From: Pedobacter steynii
Lineage (GTDB): Bacteria > Bacteroidota > Bacteroidia > Sphingobacteriales > Sphingobacteriaceae
Length of the DNA: 64,000 nucleotides
Assembly: GCF_001721645.1 (NCBI RefSeq)
Contig: NZ_CP017141.1
Location: forward strand, 1,736,001-1,800,000
Reading direction: 5' to 3'
The notes under the pieces are model-generated. The model ran no database searches, was not told the origin of the DNA, and saw only the letters and a list, made by a program, of their open reading frames with translations. The translations under genes and the position numbers were made by a program. The first letter of the stretch is position 1. Each line of letters opens with the position of its first letter. Positions 35,891-44,415 of the stretch are shown here, piece by piece.

Positions 35891-37471
35891 ATGAAAAAGA
35901 CTACCCGATATAACCTTTTGATCGCCCTTACTTATTCCGTTGTTCTGATAGGTGGTATGTTTGTGGGGTATAAATTCCTGAAGGATCAGGGATATCAGGT
36001 AAAAAAGCAGGCTGGTTATCTTGCCGATAATAGCGAAAAGGTAGATGAAATTATCCATATTATCAATAAAAATTACGTTGATGAGGTAAATGCAGATAGC
36101 TTATACCACCTGCCTATTGACAGCCTGTTGCATCAGTTGGATCCACATAGTGCGTACCTTCCACCCGCAAAAGCAAATGAATTTGCCGAGGCTCTCGGGG
36201 GTAATTTTGAAGGTATTGGAATCGAATATTATATCCTGAATGATACTTTATTAGTGACGAATGTGATTAAAGATGGTCCTGCTTTTTTATCAGGGATCCG
36301 TCAGGGAGATAAGATCCTTAAAATTGATACCACTTTTGTTAGTGGAAGGGCATTACCAAGAGAGAAAATGATCGGTAAGATCAAAGGAAAAAAAGGTACT
36401 GCTGTAAAATTAAGCATATTACATCCTGGAAACCCTCAGCCCATCTTGTTTACAGTTAACCGCGCGCGGGTGAAAGTAAGTAGTATTGATGCGGCTTATA
36501 TGTTGAATGCAGAAACAGGATATGTGCGCATCAGTAATTTTGGTGCCGATACGGATCATGATTTTGTGGAATCTGTTCGTGCCCTGAAAGGAAAAGGTAT
36601 GAAAAAGCTGGTACTTGACCTCCGTGATAATGGGGGAGGGTATCTGACTGCGGCTACTGGTCTGGCTAATCAGATTTTAGCAGAAAACAGGTTAATTGTG
36701 TATACCCAGGGAAAACACGAACCCAGAACTGACTATTTTACTACTGGTGGCGGAGAATTTGAACAGGGAAAATTAGCGATATTGATTAATGAAAATTCTG
36801 CTTCTGCGAGCGAAATTCTGGCTGGTGCAGTGCAGGATCTGGATAGAGGTATTATTATTGGCCGTCGTTCCTTTGGTAAAGGGCTTGTTCAGGAGCAATT
36901 CCCATTTGTGGATGGCTCGGCATTAAACCTGACTATAGCAAGATATTACACCCCTTCAGGAAGAAGCATTCAGAAATCGTATAAAAAGGGTTATAACGCA
37001 TATCAGAATGAGATTGAAGACCGTTTTAATGATGGAGAACTAACTTCAAAAAATGTAAGCGTAAAAGATAGCCTTAAGAAAGGAAAGTTGTTTTCAGGAG
37101 GTGGGATTCAACCGGATATTTATGTGAAAATGGACACCAGTGGATTTAACCGGTTTTATGCCAAGCTTATTGCTAAAAAAGTGTTGTTCGACTTTGTTTA
37201 TGACGTTCTTGCCAACCGTTATACTTCAGCTTTTATTGAACAGAACCTTGCAACCTTTAACATCAATGATGCAGATTACAAGGATCTGTTGAAATATATT
37301 CAGAGTAAAAATATTGTGATTGAACCTAAGTTATTGCAGGCTGCAAGACCATTGATCTATAATGATGTGAAAGTCCTGCTTTGCAAATACCACCTGGGTG
37401 ATGCCGGTTATTACAAAGCGCTTAACTTAAATGACGCAATGGTCAAACAGGCATTAACCAGTTTGCAGTAA
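35891..37471 (+). CDS. S41 family C-terminal processing peptidase
   Basis: 526-residue membrane-anchored or periplasmic protease. A hydrophobic N-terminal segment (about 8-28) acts as signal or anchor, a PDZ domain covers about 100-190 (NFEGIGIEYYI, IKDGPAFLSGIRQGDKI), and the S41 core carries the catalytic dyad Ser305 (in ENSASASEIL) and Lys330 (RRSFGKG), plus the substrate-binding DLRDNGGGYL. Members trim C-termini of exported proteins. The frame extends to a TTG at 35852, but the ATG at 35891 gives a proper signal peptide start. It is divergent from murQ. Confidence 0.92.
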   Translation: MKKTTRYNLLIALTYSVVLIGGMFVGYKFLKDQGYQVKKQAGYLADNSEKVDEIIHIINKNYVDEVNADSLYHLPIDSLLHQLDPHSAYLPPAKANEFAEALGGNFEGIGIEYYILNDTLLVTNVIKDGPAFLSGIRQGDKILKIDTTFVSGRALPREKMIGKIKGKKGTAVKLSILHPGNPQPILFTVNRARVKVSSIDAAYMLNAETGYVRISNFGADTDHDFVESVRALKGKGMKKLVLDLRDNGGGYLTAATGLANQILAENRLIVYTQGKHEPRTDYFTTGGGEFEQGKLAILINENSASASEILAGAVQDLDRGIIIGRRSFGKGLVQEQFPFVDGSALNLTIARYYTPSGRSIQKSYKKGYNAYQNEIEDRFNDGELTSKNVSVKDSLKKGKLFSGGGIQPDIYVKMDTSGFNRFYAKLIAKKVLFDFVYDVLANRYTSAFIEQNLATFNINDADYKDLLKYIQSKNIVIEPKLLQAARPLIYNDVKVLLCKYHLGDAGYYKALNLNDAMVKQALTSLQ

Positions 37472-37478
37472 TTGTATT

Positions 37479-38780
37479 CTATTTCTGTCTGAAATAAATC
37501 TGAATCGGTACTCCGCTAAAATCAAAGTTTTCACGTAATTTGTTCTCAATGAAACGTTTGTACGGTTCCTTAATGTATTGAGGTAAATTACAGAAGAATG
37601 CGAACATTGGTGATGTTCCATTGATTTGAGTAATGTATTTAATTTTGATGTATTTTCCTTTCAATGCTGGTGGAGGATAGTTCTCAATAATTGGCAGCAT
37701 GACATCGTTCAATTTAGAAGTAGGAACTTTTTTGCCTCGGTTTTTGAATACTTCCAATGCTGTTTCGATAGCCTGGAAAATACGTTGTTTATTAACTACT
37801 GAAGTGAAAACGATCGGCACATCAGTAAAAGGCTGTAGTTTCTGACGGATCTGATCTTCAAATATCTTCACTGTTTTGCTGTCTTTCTCTACTAAATCCC
37901 ATTTGTTAACCAGGATCACAATTCCTTTTTTATTTTTCTCAGCCAGGTGGAAAATATTAACGTCCTGCGATTCCAGTCCTTCCATGGCATCAATCATTAA
38001 TACCACTACATCAGCTTCTTCCAGCGCTTTAATGGTACGCATAACAGAATAGAACTCTATGTTTTCTTTTACTTTGGTTTTCTTACGAAGCCCTGCCGTG
38101 TCAATAAACATAAATTCATGTCCGAACTGATTGTAATGAATGTGGATGGAATCTCTGGTTGTACCTGCGATTGGCGTAACAATATTCCTTTCTTTACCTA
38201 TTAATGCATTGATTAAAGATGATTTACCTACGTTAGGTCTTCCAACGATAGTGATTTTAGGCAAAGCATTGTCTTCTTCCACTACATCTTCGAAGTGTTT
38301 GATCACATCGTCCAATAAATCACCTGTTCCTGAACCAGTCATAGAAGAGATCGGATAGATTTCACCTAAACCGAATCCGTAAAATACAGAAGCATCATTT
38401 TGTAATTGTGTATTGTCTACTTTATTTACAACGATGAATACCGGTTTACTGCTACGTCTTAGTAATTGCGCGATTTCATCGTCAAGGTCAGTAATGCCGG
38501 TTACGACATCCACCATAAACAACAATACAGTTGCTTCTTCAATGGCAATAACTACCTGTTCACGGATGGCCGCTTCAAATACATCTTCAGAATTGGCTAC
38601 ATAGCCTCCGGTATCAATTACAGTAAATTGCTTGTCTGTCCATTCTGCCGATCCGTAATGACGATCACGGGTTACACCGCTAAAATCATCAACAATGGCT
38701 TTACGACTCTCTGTTAAGCGGTTAAATAGGGTAGATTTGCCTACGTTTGGTCTTCCGACGATTGCGATAATGTTGCTCAT
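37479..38780 (-). CDS. der: Ribosome biogenesis GTPase Der (EngA)
   Basis: 433-residue double GTPase needed for 50S assembly. Two G domains in tandem show [15 protein letters not shown] and NKVD, then [14 protein letters not shown] and NKWD; a KH-like domain ends the protein. Length is typical. The stop is 7 bp from the convergent peptidase gene. It follows era on the same strand with a 49-bp gap, so two ribosome-assembly GTPases are adjacent. Confidence 0.96.
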   Translation of the reverse strand: MSNIIAIVGRPNVGKSTLFNRLTESRKAIVDDFSGVTRDRHYGSAEWTDKQFTVIDTGGYVANSEDVFEAAIREQVVIAIEEATVLLFMVDVVTGITDLDDEIAQLLRRSSKPVFIVVNKVDNTQLQNDASVFYGFGLGEIYPISSMTGSGTGDLLDDVIKHFEDVVEEDNALPKITIVGRPNVGKSSLINALIGKERNIVTPIAGTTRDSIHIHYNQFGHEFMFIDTAGLRKKTKVKENIEFYSVMRTIKALEEADVVVLMIDAMEGLESQDVNIFHLAEKNKKGIVILVNKWDLVEKDSKTVKIFEDQIRQKLQPFTDVPIVFTSVVNKQRIFQAIETALEVFKNRGKKVPTSKLNDVMLPIIENYPPPALKGKYIKIKYITQINGTSPMFAFFCNLPQYIKEPYKRFIENKLRENFDFSGVPIQIYFRQK

Positions 38781-38829
38781 GTGTATTGGTATGAATTGTA
38801 TTAGTTATTAAGGGGTTGCAAAGGTAAGC

Positions 38830-39708
38830 TTAATTTTCGTACCCGAAACTTTTTAAATAGTTCTTTTTACTTCTCCAGTCCGGAACTACCTTAACAAAGG
38901 TTTCCAGGAAGACTTTCTGATCCAGAAATTTCTCAATATCCTTGCGGGCTTCGGTACCAACTTTCTTTAGCATTGCACCGCCTTTTCCAATCAGAATGTT
39001 CTTCTGAGAATCACGTTCTACGATAATCTCAGCGCTGATTCTGGTGATCTTTTCTTCTTCTTTAAAAGAGGTGATCACTACTTCAGTACTATAAGGGATT
39101 TCCTTTTGATAGTTGTTGAAAATCTTCTCCCTGATGATTTCTGAAACAAAGAACCTTTGGGTACGATCTGTAAGGTCTTCTTTATCGTAGAAGGGGGCAT
39201 GTTCCGGCAAATGGTCCAATACCATCTCCATAATTCCGTCTAAATTGTATAGGTGTAATGCAGAAATGGCGTAAATATGTTTAGGATTTAACTTCTCCTG
39301 CCAGTAAGCTGTTTTCTCTTCTACTTCTTCCTGTGTTGCATTGTCGATCTTATTGATAAGTACAATCATTGGAATGGTTGTATTAATAATTTTTTCCAAT
39401 ACATCGTTCTCATCATACTGTTCATTAATGTCAGTAACAAAAAGAATTAAGTCGGCGTCAGTAAGGGCTCCTTTTACGGAACTCATCATAGAATCCTGCA
39501 AACCATAACGTGGTTTTATGATGCCCGGCGTATCAGAAAATACAATCTGATAATTTTCTTCATTGACAATTCCCAGAATCCGGTGGCGGGTAGTCTGAGC
39601 TTTCGGAGTGATGATAGAAAGCTTTTCACCCACCAGGGCATTCATTAACGTTGATTTACCCGCATTGGGTTTACCAATTATACTTACAAAACCTGCTTTA
39701 TGTGACAT
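38830..39708 (-). CDS. era: GTPase Era
   Basis: 292-residue GTPase with a C-terminal KH domain that binds the 3' end of 16S rRNA during 30S maturation. G motifs are GKPNAGKSTLMN, DTPG and NKID; the KH signature is IGKGGAMLKKVGTEAR. The open frame continues 11 codons further to 39741, but MSHKAGFVSIIGKPNAG from the ATG at 39708 is the family start. The divergent tRNA array begins about 110 bp away. Confidence 0.95.
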   Translation of the reverse strand: MSHKAGFVSIIGKPNAGKSTLMNALVGEKLSIITPKAQTTRHRILGIVNEENYQIVFSDTPGIIKPRYGLQDSMMSSVKGALTDADLILFVTDINEQYDENDVLEKIINTTIPMIVLINKIDNATQEEVEEKTAYWQEKLNPKHIYAISALHLYNLDGIMEMVLDHLPEHAPFYDKEDLTDRTQRFFVSEIIREKIFNNYQKEIPYSTEVVITSFKEEEKITRISAEIIVERDSQKNILIGKGGAMLKKVGTEARKDIEKFLDQKVFLETFVKVVPDWRSKKNYLKSFGYEN

Positions 39709-39729
39709 GAAAATATTTTTTAAAATAAA

Positions 39730-39761
39730 TTTGCACCACAAAGAAACGAATTATATCTTTG
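39730..39761 (+). promoter_or_regulatory. Promoter of the tRNA array
   Basis: TTTG (39730-39733) and TATCTTTG (39754-39761), 20 bp apart, match the Bacteroidota consensus TTTG-N19-21-TAnnTTTG exactly. The first tRNA begins 58 bp after the -7 element. This is the clearest primary-sigma promoter in the window. Confidence 0.75.
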
Positions 39762-39819
39762 CATTCCAATTCGGAACAAGAGTTAAACAATTTAACAAAA
39801 GCGACGAAATTGTATATAG

Positions 39820-39895
<76 letters not shown>

Positions 39896-39934
39896 AAAGA
39901 TTCGTAACCTGTGAGGGTTAAGGCAATCGAAAAT

Positions 39935-40006
39935 GGCCCGTTCGTCTAGGGGTGAGGACGCCAGATTTTCATTCTGGAAACAGGGGTTCGATTCCCCTAC
40001 GGGCTA
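39935..40006 (+). tRNA. tRNA-Glu (TTC), copy 1
   Basis: Cloverleaf with acceptor GGCCCGT/ACGGGCT, anticodon loop TTTTCAT (anticodon TTC) and T arm AGGGG/CCCCT around TTCGATT. CCA is not encoded. Confidence 0.93.
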
Positions 40007-40053
40007 CAGTAATCATTAAGCAGAGGCTTGGTGAGATTTTAAAAAAGGAATAG

Positions 40054-40129
<76 letters not shown>

Positions 40130-40169
40130 ATTAGGTTCGTAACCTGTAAAGGTTAAGGCAATCTAAAAT

Positions 40170-40241
40170 GGCCCGTTCGTCTAGGGGTGAGGACGCCAGA
40201 TTTTCATTCTGGAAACAGGGGTTCGATTCCCCTACGGGCTA
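40170..40241 (+). tRNA. tRNA-Glu (TTC), copy 2
   Basis: Same sequence as the first tRNA-Glu copy; anticodon TTC. Confidence 0.93.
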
Positions 40242-40288
40242 CAGTAATCATTAAGCAGAGGCTTGGTGAGATTTTAAAAAAGGAATAG

Positions 40289-40364
<76 letters not shown>

Positions 40365-40404
40365 ATTAGGTTCGTAACCTGTAAAGGTTAAGGCAATCTA
40401 AAAT

Positions 40405-40476
40405 GGCCCGTTCGTCTAGGGGTGAGGACGCCAGATTTTCATTCTGGAAACAGGGGTTCGATTCCCCTACGGGCTA
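40405..40476 (+). tRNA. tRNA-Glu (TTC), copy 3
   Basis: Same sequence as the other two copies; followed directly by the terminator of the array. Confidence 0.93.
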
Positions 40477-40477
40477 C

Positions 40478-40511
40478 GATCCCGCTTTACGATAAGTAGA
40501 GCGGGATTTTT
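40478..40511 (+). terminator. Terminator of the tRNA array
   Basis: ATCCCGCT (40479-40486) pairs with AGCGGGAT (40500-40507) across a 13-nt loop and is followed by TTTTT. It starts 1 bp after the last tRNA. Confidence 0.88.
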
Positions 40512-40606
40512 GCATTTATATGCAACTTTATAGCCGTGACTTTGACACCTATATTATAATATAGTCATACAGTTACCGCGTTTGTCCCGGTTTTGAAAAC
40601 TACAAT

Positions 40607-40990
40607 TTACGATCCTTTGAAGTTGATTCCTTCGCAAATGGCTTTTATGCGTCTGATCGAATTTCCCGAATTGATACTTTTGTCCAATTTTAGATAAAGG
40701 CGGCCTTCTGATGCTTTAATGTAAAACCTGGTCTGGTCACTTAGCGTAATTTCCTGATCCAGCTCCCTGGAATTCCTGAAAATGGAGGCTGGTTTCAGGC
40801 AGTTGTCAAGATAGCGTTTAACATTTTCCGTCTGACCTTTTGGGTAAAATGCAGAAAGGGTGTATGTATTTGGGGCCTCTGTTACTGAGATGGAAATTTC
40901 CTGCTGGTTATTATTTAGCCATGAAAAAAGAAAAGCAATACTTAAACCTATAAGGCAAAAACCGAGTGTTAAATAAATCTTATTCATCAT
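40607..40990 (-). CDS. Hypothetical membrane-anchored protein of the sigma operon
   Basis: 127 residues with one N-terminal transmembrane helix (about 7-25, LTLGFCLIGLSIAFLFSWL) and a soluble, probably periplasmic, domain. No family recognised. The stretch SEGRLYLKLDKS and the C-terminal Cys do not form a known motif. It is the last of four closely spaced leftward genes starting with an ECF sigma factor, so it may be a target or modulator of that system. Confidence 0.6.
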   Translation of the reverse strand: MMNKIYLTLGFCLIGLSIAFLFSWLNNNQQEISISVTEAPNTYTLSAFYPKGQTENVKRYLDNCLKPASIFRNSRELDQEITLSDQTRFYIKASEGRLYLKLDKSINSGNSIRRIKAICEGINFKGS

Positions 40991-40999
40991 TTTTCTTTT

Positions 41000-41455
41000 T
41001 TAGTTGTTAAGCCACCTCATGATCAGATAATGTGCTAAAAATCCCAGGGCGACACTTACTGTCATAATGATCACGGAATGAATACCCAGTGGTTGATAAA
41101 AGCTGCTTACAGTGAAGCCCAGGGCAATTGCGCTCAGTAGGGTAAACCATTTGAGGGCTTCACTTTTTTCATTTTTGTTTTTTGGAAGAAGCGCTGTAAT
41201 GATTGGCTCGTCTGCTCCTTTCTCAACCAGGGTTCGTTTTAAGCGATCTGTTAAAAATAAGCGAATTAAGGTCAGTATGAATGTAGAAATAAGGTATAAT
41301 CCTATCAGGATAACTACACTGCGCATAATTTCCTGAGTAATTTCTTTATCTGCTAAAGGATTAAATGGTTCCTGTGCATGGGTTCCTATCACTATACTTG
41401 AAAACAGGAGGATGAGGATTAGCTTTTTCATGGTTATCTTTATTTGAGTATTCAT
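41000..41455 (-). CDS. Small integral membrane protein of the sigma operon
   Basis: 151 residues with a signal-like start (MKKLILILLFSSIVIG from an internal Met, giving a possible start at 41431) and three hydrophobic helices; a polar loop with KNKNEKSEALKW separates helices. It resembles DUF6249-type membrane proteins found beside ECF sigma genes in this phylum, an identification made from size and layout only. It lies 2 bp after the anti-sigma gene and 9 bp before the next gene, so the four genes form one operon. Confidence 0.6.
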   Translation of the reverse strand: MNTQIKITMKKLILILLFSSIVIGTHAQEPFNPLADKEITQEIMRSVVILIGLYLISTFILTLIRLFLTDRLKRTLVEKGADEPIITALLPKNKNEKSEALKWFTLLSAIALGFTVSSFYQPLGIHSVIIMTVSVALGFLAHYLIMRWLNN

Positions 41456-41457
41456 TG

Positions 41458-41925
41458 TTAGTGGATAAGACCGGTCAGGTAATTAAAAGTTGCAGCGCTG
41501 TTAAGTGTATTCATTTGTTTTTTATGTTCTTTAAACAGGCTAAATCCCTGAATGATCAGCGCAGCGACTGTAGGTAGGAGAATGAGGTAAAACAGGTTAA
41601 GGGAAAGGTCTGTAAATAGCTTAGGTAAATAGCTTTTAAAAGAGATTAGTGCAACAGAAATGAGTACTGTAGTCATTATAACTGCAATCGTGGTCATCCA
41701 GGGGAATGATGGTTTTGGGGGAGTGATGTGTTCAGCAACGAGTTCTGATACATCGAAATCAAAGACGGGCCTGGGGATTTCCGCTAGGCTTTTAAACAGT
41801 GTCTCATAACTGGTAGCTTTCGATCGGCACAGTTTGCAGATCTGCATGTGTTGTGAAACGGCTGGTTTAACATTATTGTTGTCAACGGCATATTGTTGCA
41901 CTTCTGATTCTGATAAATGGATCAT
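41458..41925 (-). CDS. Predicted zinc-type anti-sigma factor
   Basis: 155 residues. An N-terminal cytoplasmic ZAS-like motif is visible: His26-x-x-x-Cys30-x-x-Cys33 (HMQICKLC), typical of anti-sigma factors that hold ECF sigma factors. Two transmembrane helices follow (about 77-95 and 107-125), ending with a short cytoplasmic tail. It starts 2 bp after the sigma gene stop, the usual sigma/anti-sigma coupling. The proposed role is to hold the sigma factor at the inner membrane until a signal arrives. Confidence 0.78.
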   Translation of the reverse strand: MIHLSESEVQQYAVDNNNVKPAVSQHMQICKLCRSKATSYETLFKSLAEIPRPVFDFDVSELVAEHITPPKPSFPWMTTIAVIMTTVLISVALISFKSYLPKLFTDLSLNLFYLILLPTVAALIIQGFSLFKEHKKQMNTLNSAATFNYLTGLIH

Positions 41926-41927
41926 GA

Positions 41928-42533
41928 CTATAACTCCTCTCTTTTATATCTGGATAAAATATTCTCTTTTAATTGCTTTCTCGCCCTGAAAAGGTAGCTC
42001 TTTACTGTTCCTTCAGGTAAAGAGGTGATTTCTGCAATTTCATGGTAGCTAAGGTCTTCCTGATGATATAAACTAATCATGGTTTTATAAATTGGGGTTA
42101 ACTTATCCAGTTCTGCAGCCAAAATGCCGGAAAGATCTTTTCCCTGCATGATTTTTTCTGTTTCATTCCTTTCAGCTATGATTTCTTTTTGTTGAAATTT
42201 GTCGGACAGATCCCGATCTTCATCGTTGAAATTATCCATTAAAACCACCTTCTTTTTCTCGAGATATTGTAAGCATCTGTTGTAAGTAATCTGTCCGATC
42301 CAGGTAGAAAGTTTGGATTGAAATCTGAAGCCCGAAAGGTTTTTAAACACTTTCAGATAAACATCCTGCGCGATATCCTTACGATCGGCAGGGCTAATGA
42401 TCATTTTGAAAACCATTTGGGAGACAAGACCTTCTGTATTCTTTATCAATATGCCAAAAGCATGCGTATCGCCATTTAGTATGTTTTCGACTAATTGGCG
42501 GTCTGTCTTGCTGCTTTCATTTGGATAGCTCAT
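41928..42533 (-). CDS. ECF RNA polymerase sigma factor
   Basis: 201-residue sigma-70 family factor with only regions 2 and 4. Region 2 carries DIAQDVYLKVFKNLSGF and STWIGQITYNRCLQYLEKKK; region 4 has the helix-turn-helix SYHEIAEITSLPEGTVKSYL. An insertion of charged residues between the regions (about 105-135) is longer than in E. coli RpoE. It starts a four-gene operon with its anti-sigma factor. Autoregulation is likely but no promoter for it was identified. Confidence 0.92.
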   Translation of the reverse strand: MSYPNESSKTDRQLVENILNGDTHAFGILIKNTEGLVSQMVFKMIISPADRKDIAQDVYLKVFKNLSGFRFQSKLSTWIGQITYNRCLQYLEKKKVVLMDNFNDEDRDLSDKFQQKEIIAERNETEKIMQGKDLSGILAAELDKLTPIYKTMISLYHQEDLSYHEIAEITSLPEGTVKSYLFRARKQLKENILSRYKREEL

Positions 42534-42704
42534 CTGCTGGATTAGATCGGCAAGTGCCCATTATGTTGCAGGAAATAAAAAATACTGATTTTTCCTGAAG
42601 GATTTTATAATTATTTATGGAAGGAACAAACTTTATGCATCTTTATCATATTATTACATCTAATCGTTAACCAATTATATATTGTGAACCCATAAATAGT
42701 TTTT

Positions 42705-43175
42705 ATGAAAAAATCAGCATTTTATCTCGCACTTTTAACATTTCCGGTTCTTTTTAGCTGCAGTCAGGGAGGCTCTGAAAATACCTCATCTGCTGATACG
42801 GATTCGTTGCTTAGTCAGCAATGCTTTGTTGCTGTGGACAATGAAGACACCGCTAATTTAAATATAAAGACCTTGAGTAGCGGAAAAGTTTCCGGAGATC
42901 TCAGCATTAATTATAAAGATAAAGGTAAGAATGATGGTCAGGTTGTAGGAAAATTCAAGGGTGATACCCTGTTTGTAGATTATACTTTCAAGATTGGAAC
43001 GGAAAACAAGACTATTTATAAAAATCCATTGGCTTTTCTGAAAAAAGACGGTAAGCTGATCCTGGGTGTTGGTCAGATTCAAACCACTTTAGGCAGGTCT
43101 TTCTTTGTAAAAGGAAAACCCATTTCTTTTGAGAAGGGCAGATTTACATTTGCTCCCGTAGCCTGTAAAAAATAA
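42705..43175 (+). CDS. Predicted lipoprotein of unknown function
   Basis: 156 residues with lipobox LFSC (Cys19). The mature part starts with a Ser/Asn-rich linker and continues as alternating strands (LSINYKDKGKNDGQVVGKFK, LFVDYTFKIG, KLILGVGQIQTT), suggesting a small beta-barrel or sandwich. No family recognised. It is divergent from the sigma operon and ends before a terminator-like inverted repeat; a link to the sigma factor is possible but unproven. Confidence 0.7.
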   Translation: MKKSAFYLALLTFPVLFSCSQGGSENTSSADTDSLLSQQCFVAVDNEDTANLNIKTLSSGKVSGDLSINYKDKGKNDGQVVGKFKGDTLFVDYTFKIGTENKTIYKNPLAFLKKDGKLILGVGQIQTTLGRSFFVKGKPISFEKGRFTFAPVACKK

Positions 43176-43224
43176 ATTATAATTAACTTATTTATAGTGT
43201 TTTATGGTTTTGTTTGTCGCAAGG

Positions 43225-43267
43225 AAAATGAACGATTTGAATGTTTAATTAAGTCCTCGTTCATTTT
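43225..43267 (+). terminator. Terminator-like inverted repeat after the lipoprotein gene
   Basis: AAAATGAACGA (43225-43235) and TCGTTCATTTT (43257-43267) are perfect 11-bp arms around a 21-nt loop, ending in TTTT. It lies 50 bp after the lipoprotein stop. Confidence 0.65.
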
Positions 43268-43389
43268 GCAGATAAACCCTCATTCTGATTAAGTGAGCTG
43301 CTTTTTAGCATTCATATTAGAAAATTCATCTATTTTAGTAATATCCGGATATGACGTTAAGGTTCAGCTAATCAGTATCTTATTTTTAT

Positions 43390-43439
43390 CGTTTAGCACA
43401 TGGGGCGTATCCTGTAAAGCCTTAAATAGAGTAGGACCT
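43390..43439 (+). promoter_or_regulatory. Conserved leader element, copy A
   Basis: CGTTTAGC (43390-43397) is followed by a 36-nt block (43404-43439) from GGCGTATCCTG through AAAGCCTT to GGACCT that recurs before the second peptide gene with three substitutions and one indel. It ends 20 nt before the ATG. GGC can pair with GCC and CCT with AGG in a crossed order, so a small pseudoknot is possible. Likely an untranslated control element; no known riboswitch class matches by eye. Confidence 0.55.
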
Positions 43440-43459
43440 TATATAAAATTATTCCTATC

Positions 43460-43618
43460 ATGAAAAATTTAGAACTAAGAACCCTGGATGTACAAGAAAT
43501 GAGCAAAGCCGAAATGACAACAGTTAAAGGTGGAGGGTTATTGGGGGATTTCCTTGCCGGTACATTAACTGTAGTTACGACAGCTGTAAGTAACGTTGTG
43601 AAAGACAATGCTGCTTAG
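43460..43618 (+). CDS. Double-glycine leader peptide A (bacteriocin-like)
   Basis: 52-codon gene. The first 25 residues form a double-glycine leader (MKNLELRTLDVQEM, then AEMTTVKGG) of the kind in the lactobin A/cerein 7B class IIb family, which in Bacteroidota is cut and exported by C39-peptidase ABC transporters. The 27-residue core GLLGDFLAGTLTVVTTAVSN... is hydrophobic, Thr/Val-rich and cysteine-free. A close paralogue lies 530 bp downstream, ahead of the exporter. It may be an antimicrobial, a two-peptide partner or a signal; the sequence does not decide. Confidence 0.8.
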   Translation: MKNLELRTLDVQEMSKAEMTTVKGGGLLGDFLAGTLTVVTTAVSNVVKDNAA

Positions 43619-43676
43619 GCTGTAAAGCAGGTCGGCACTGTTTTAAGTGCAATTTTTAGCCTTTAAAAATGCCTGG

Positions 43677-43708
43677 CAACCGTTATTTTAAATAACGGTT
43701 GTTTTTTA
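43677..43708 (+). terminator. Terminator after peptide A
   Basis: Twelve-base arms CAACCGTTATTT and AAATAACGGTTG (43677-43701) meet around a single T and are followed by GTTTTTT. A smaller hairpin GCACT/AGTGC with AATTTTT precedes it at 43635-43657, so peptide A has two stop signals and is probably a separate transcript. Confidence 0.82.
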
Positions 43709-44075
43709 TTTAAATCCCATCTTTATTATAGAAACTGTATGGTAATTTTATTGTATTTATAGAAATATAGTTTAATAACGATTATAAAATAGGCGCTATA
43801 GTAGAAGTGATTCAGTTCGTTGTCGTGTTTTGTATGTCCTGATATTGTATTCAATAATTGATGTCTTTTTAGGAAAACGTGAAAATAGAAGGTCTATTTG
43901 CATGAAAAAAAATGAATAAATTGAACAAATGGCTGTAAAATAGACCATAAATACAGAAAAAACGCGTATTTTGCTTTAAAGAACAGGTATTTTGACTTTT
44001 TATTCAGAAAATGCCTGCGCTCTTCCGAAACTACCCTCTTAATCTTTATTGATACTATCATTATATTCGTTTCAG
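43709..44075. other. Non-coding gap between the two peptide genes
   Basis: About 370 AT-rich bp without a convincing ORF. GGTCTATTT (43891-43899) and AAATAGACC (43938-43946) form a perfect inverted repeat with a 38-bp loop. The repeated TATTTTG words near 43970-43997 resemble half of a -7 element. No gene for an immunity protein is found here. Confidence 0.5.
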
Positions 44076-44127
44076 CGTTTGGCCAACCTAGGCGTACCCT
44101 GAAAAGCCTTGAATAGAGTAAGGACCT
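44076..44127 (+). promoter_or_regulatory. Conserved leader element, copy B
   Basis: CGTTTGGC (44076-44083) and a 37-nt block (44091-44127) matching copy A at 33 of 37 positions, ending GGACCT 21 nt before the peptide B ATG. The bases flanking the block are not conserved, so the block itself seems to be under selection or recently duplicated. Confidence 0.55.
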
Positions 44128-44148
44128 AAAAAATTAAAATCCCTTATT

Positions 44149-44355
44149 ATGAAAAATTTAGAATTAAAAAACCTTGGTGTTCAAGAAATGAATGTTACTG
44201 AAATGACAAAAGTTGAAGGTGGTGGTTTATTAGGAGATATCCTAACCGGCGTTGTTGGTTCTGTTGTTGGAACTGTAAATGCTATTGCTACTGACACTAC
44301 AGCATTTTTAAACAAAACATTAACCAATGTTTTGAAATTTGTTTGGAGCCTATAA
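44149..44355 (+). CDS. Double-glycine leader peptide B (bacteriocin-like)
   Basis: 68-codon gene, a paralogue of peptide A. The leader is nearly the same (MKNLELKNLGVQEM, then TEMTKVEGG), and the core also begins GLLGD. The 43-residue core carries a GVVGSVVG stretch with a GxxxG helix-packing motif and a hydrophobic, Trp-containing end (FVWSL). GxxxG motifs are a mark of two-peptide class IIb bacteriocins. It lies immediately upstream of the HlyD and C39 exporter genes, which almost certainly process and export it. Target organism or receptor is unknown. Confidence 0.85.
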   Translation: MKNLELKNLGVQEMNVTEMTKVEGGGLLGDILTGVVGSVVGTVNAIATDTTAFLNKTLTNVLKFVWSL

Positions 44356-44363
44356 AAAGTTAT

Positions 44364-44403
44364 AAATAACCATTGTTCTGAATTTCAGAACAATGGTTAT
44401 TTT
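44364..44403 (+). terminator. Long hairpin between peptide B and the exporter genes
   Basis: Eighteen-base arms (44364-44381 and 44385-44402) are perfectly complementary with a 3-nt loop. The downstream T tract is weak, so it may act as a partial terminator or an mRNA-stabilising 3' end that gives more peptide than exporter message. Confidence 0.75.
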
Positions 44404-44415
44404 AATGCCTAAAAC

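Noticed and set aside
43230..43600. Minus-strand 71-codon ORF (43393-43608) over peptide A
   Set aside because: The plus-strand frame has a paralogue with a conserved leader at 44149 while the minus frame has none.
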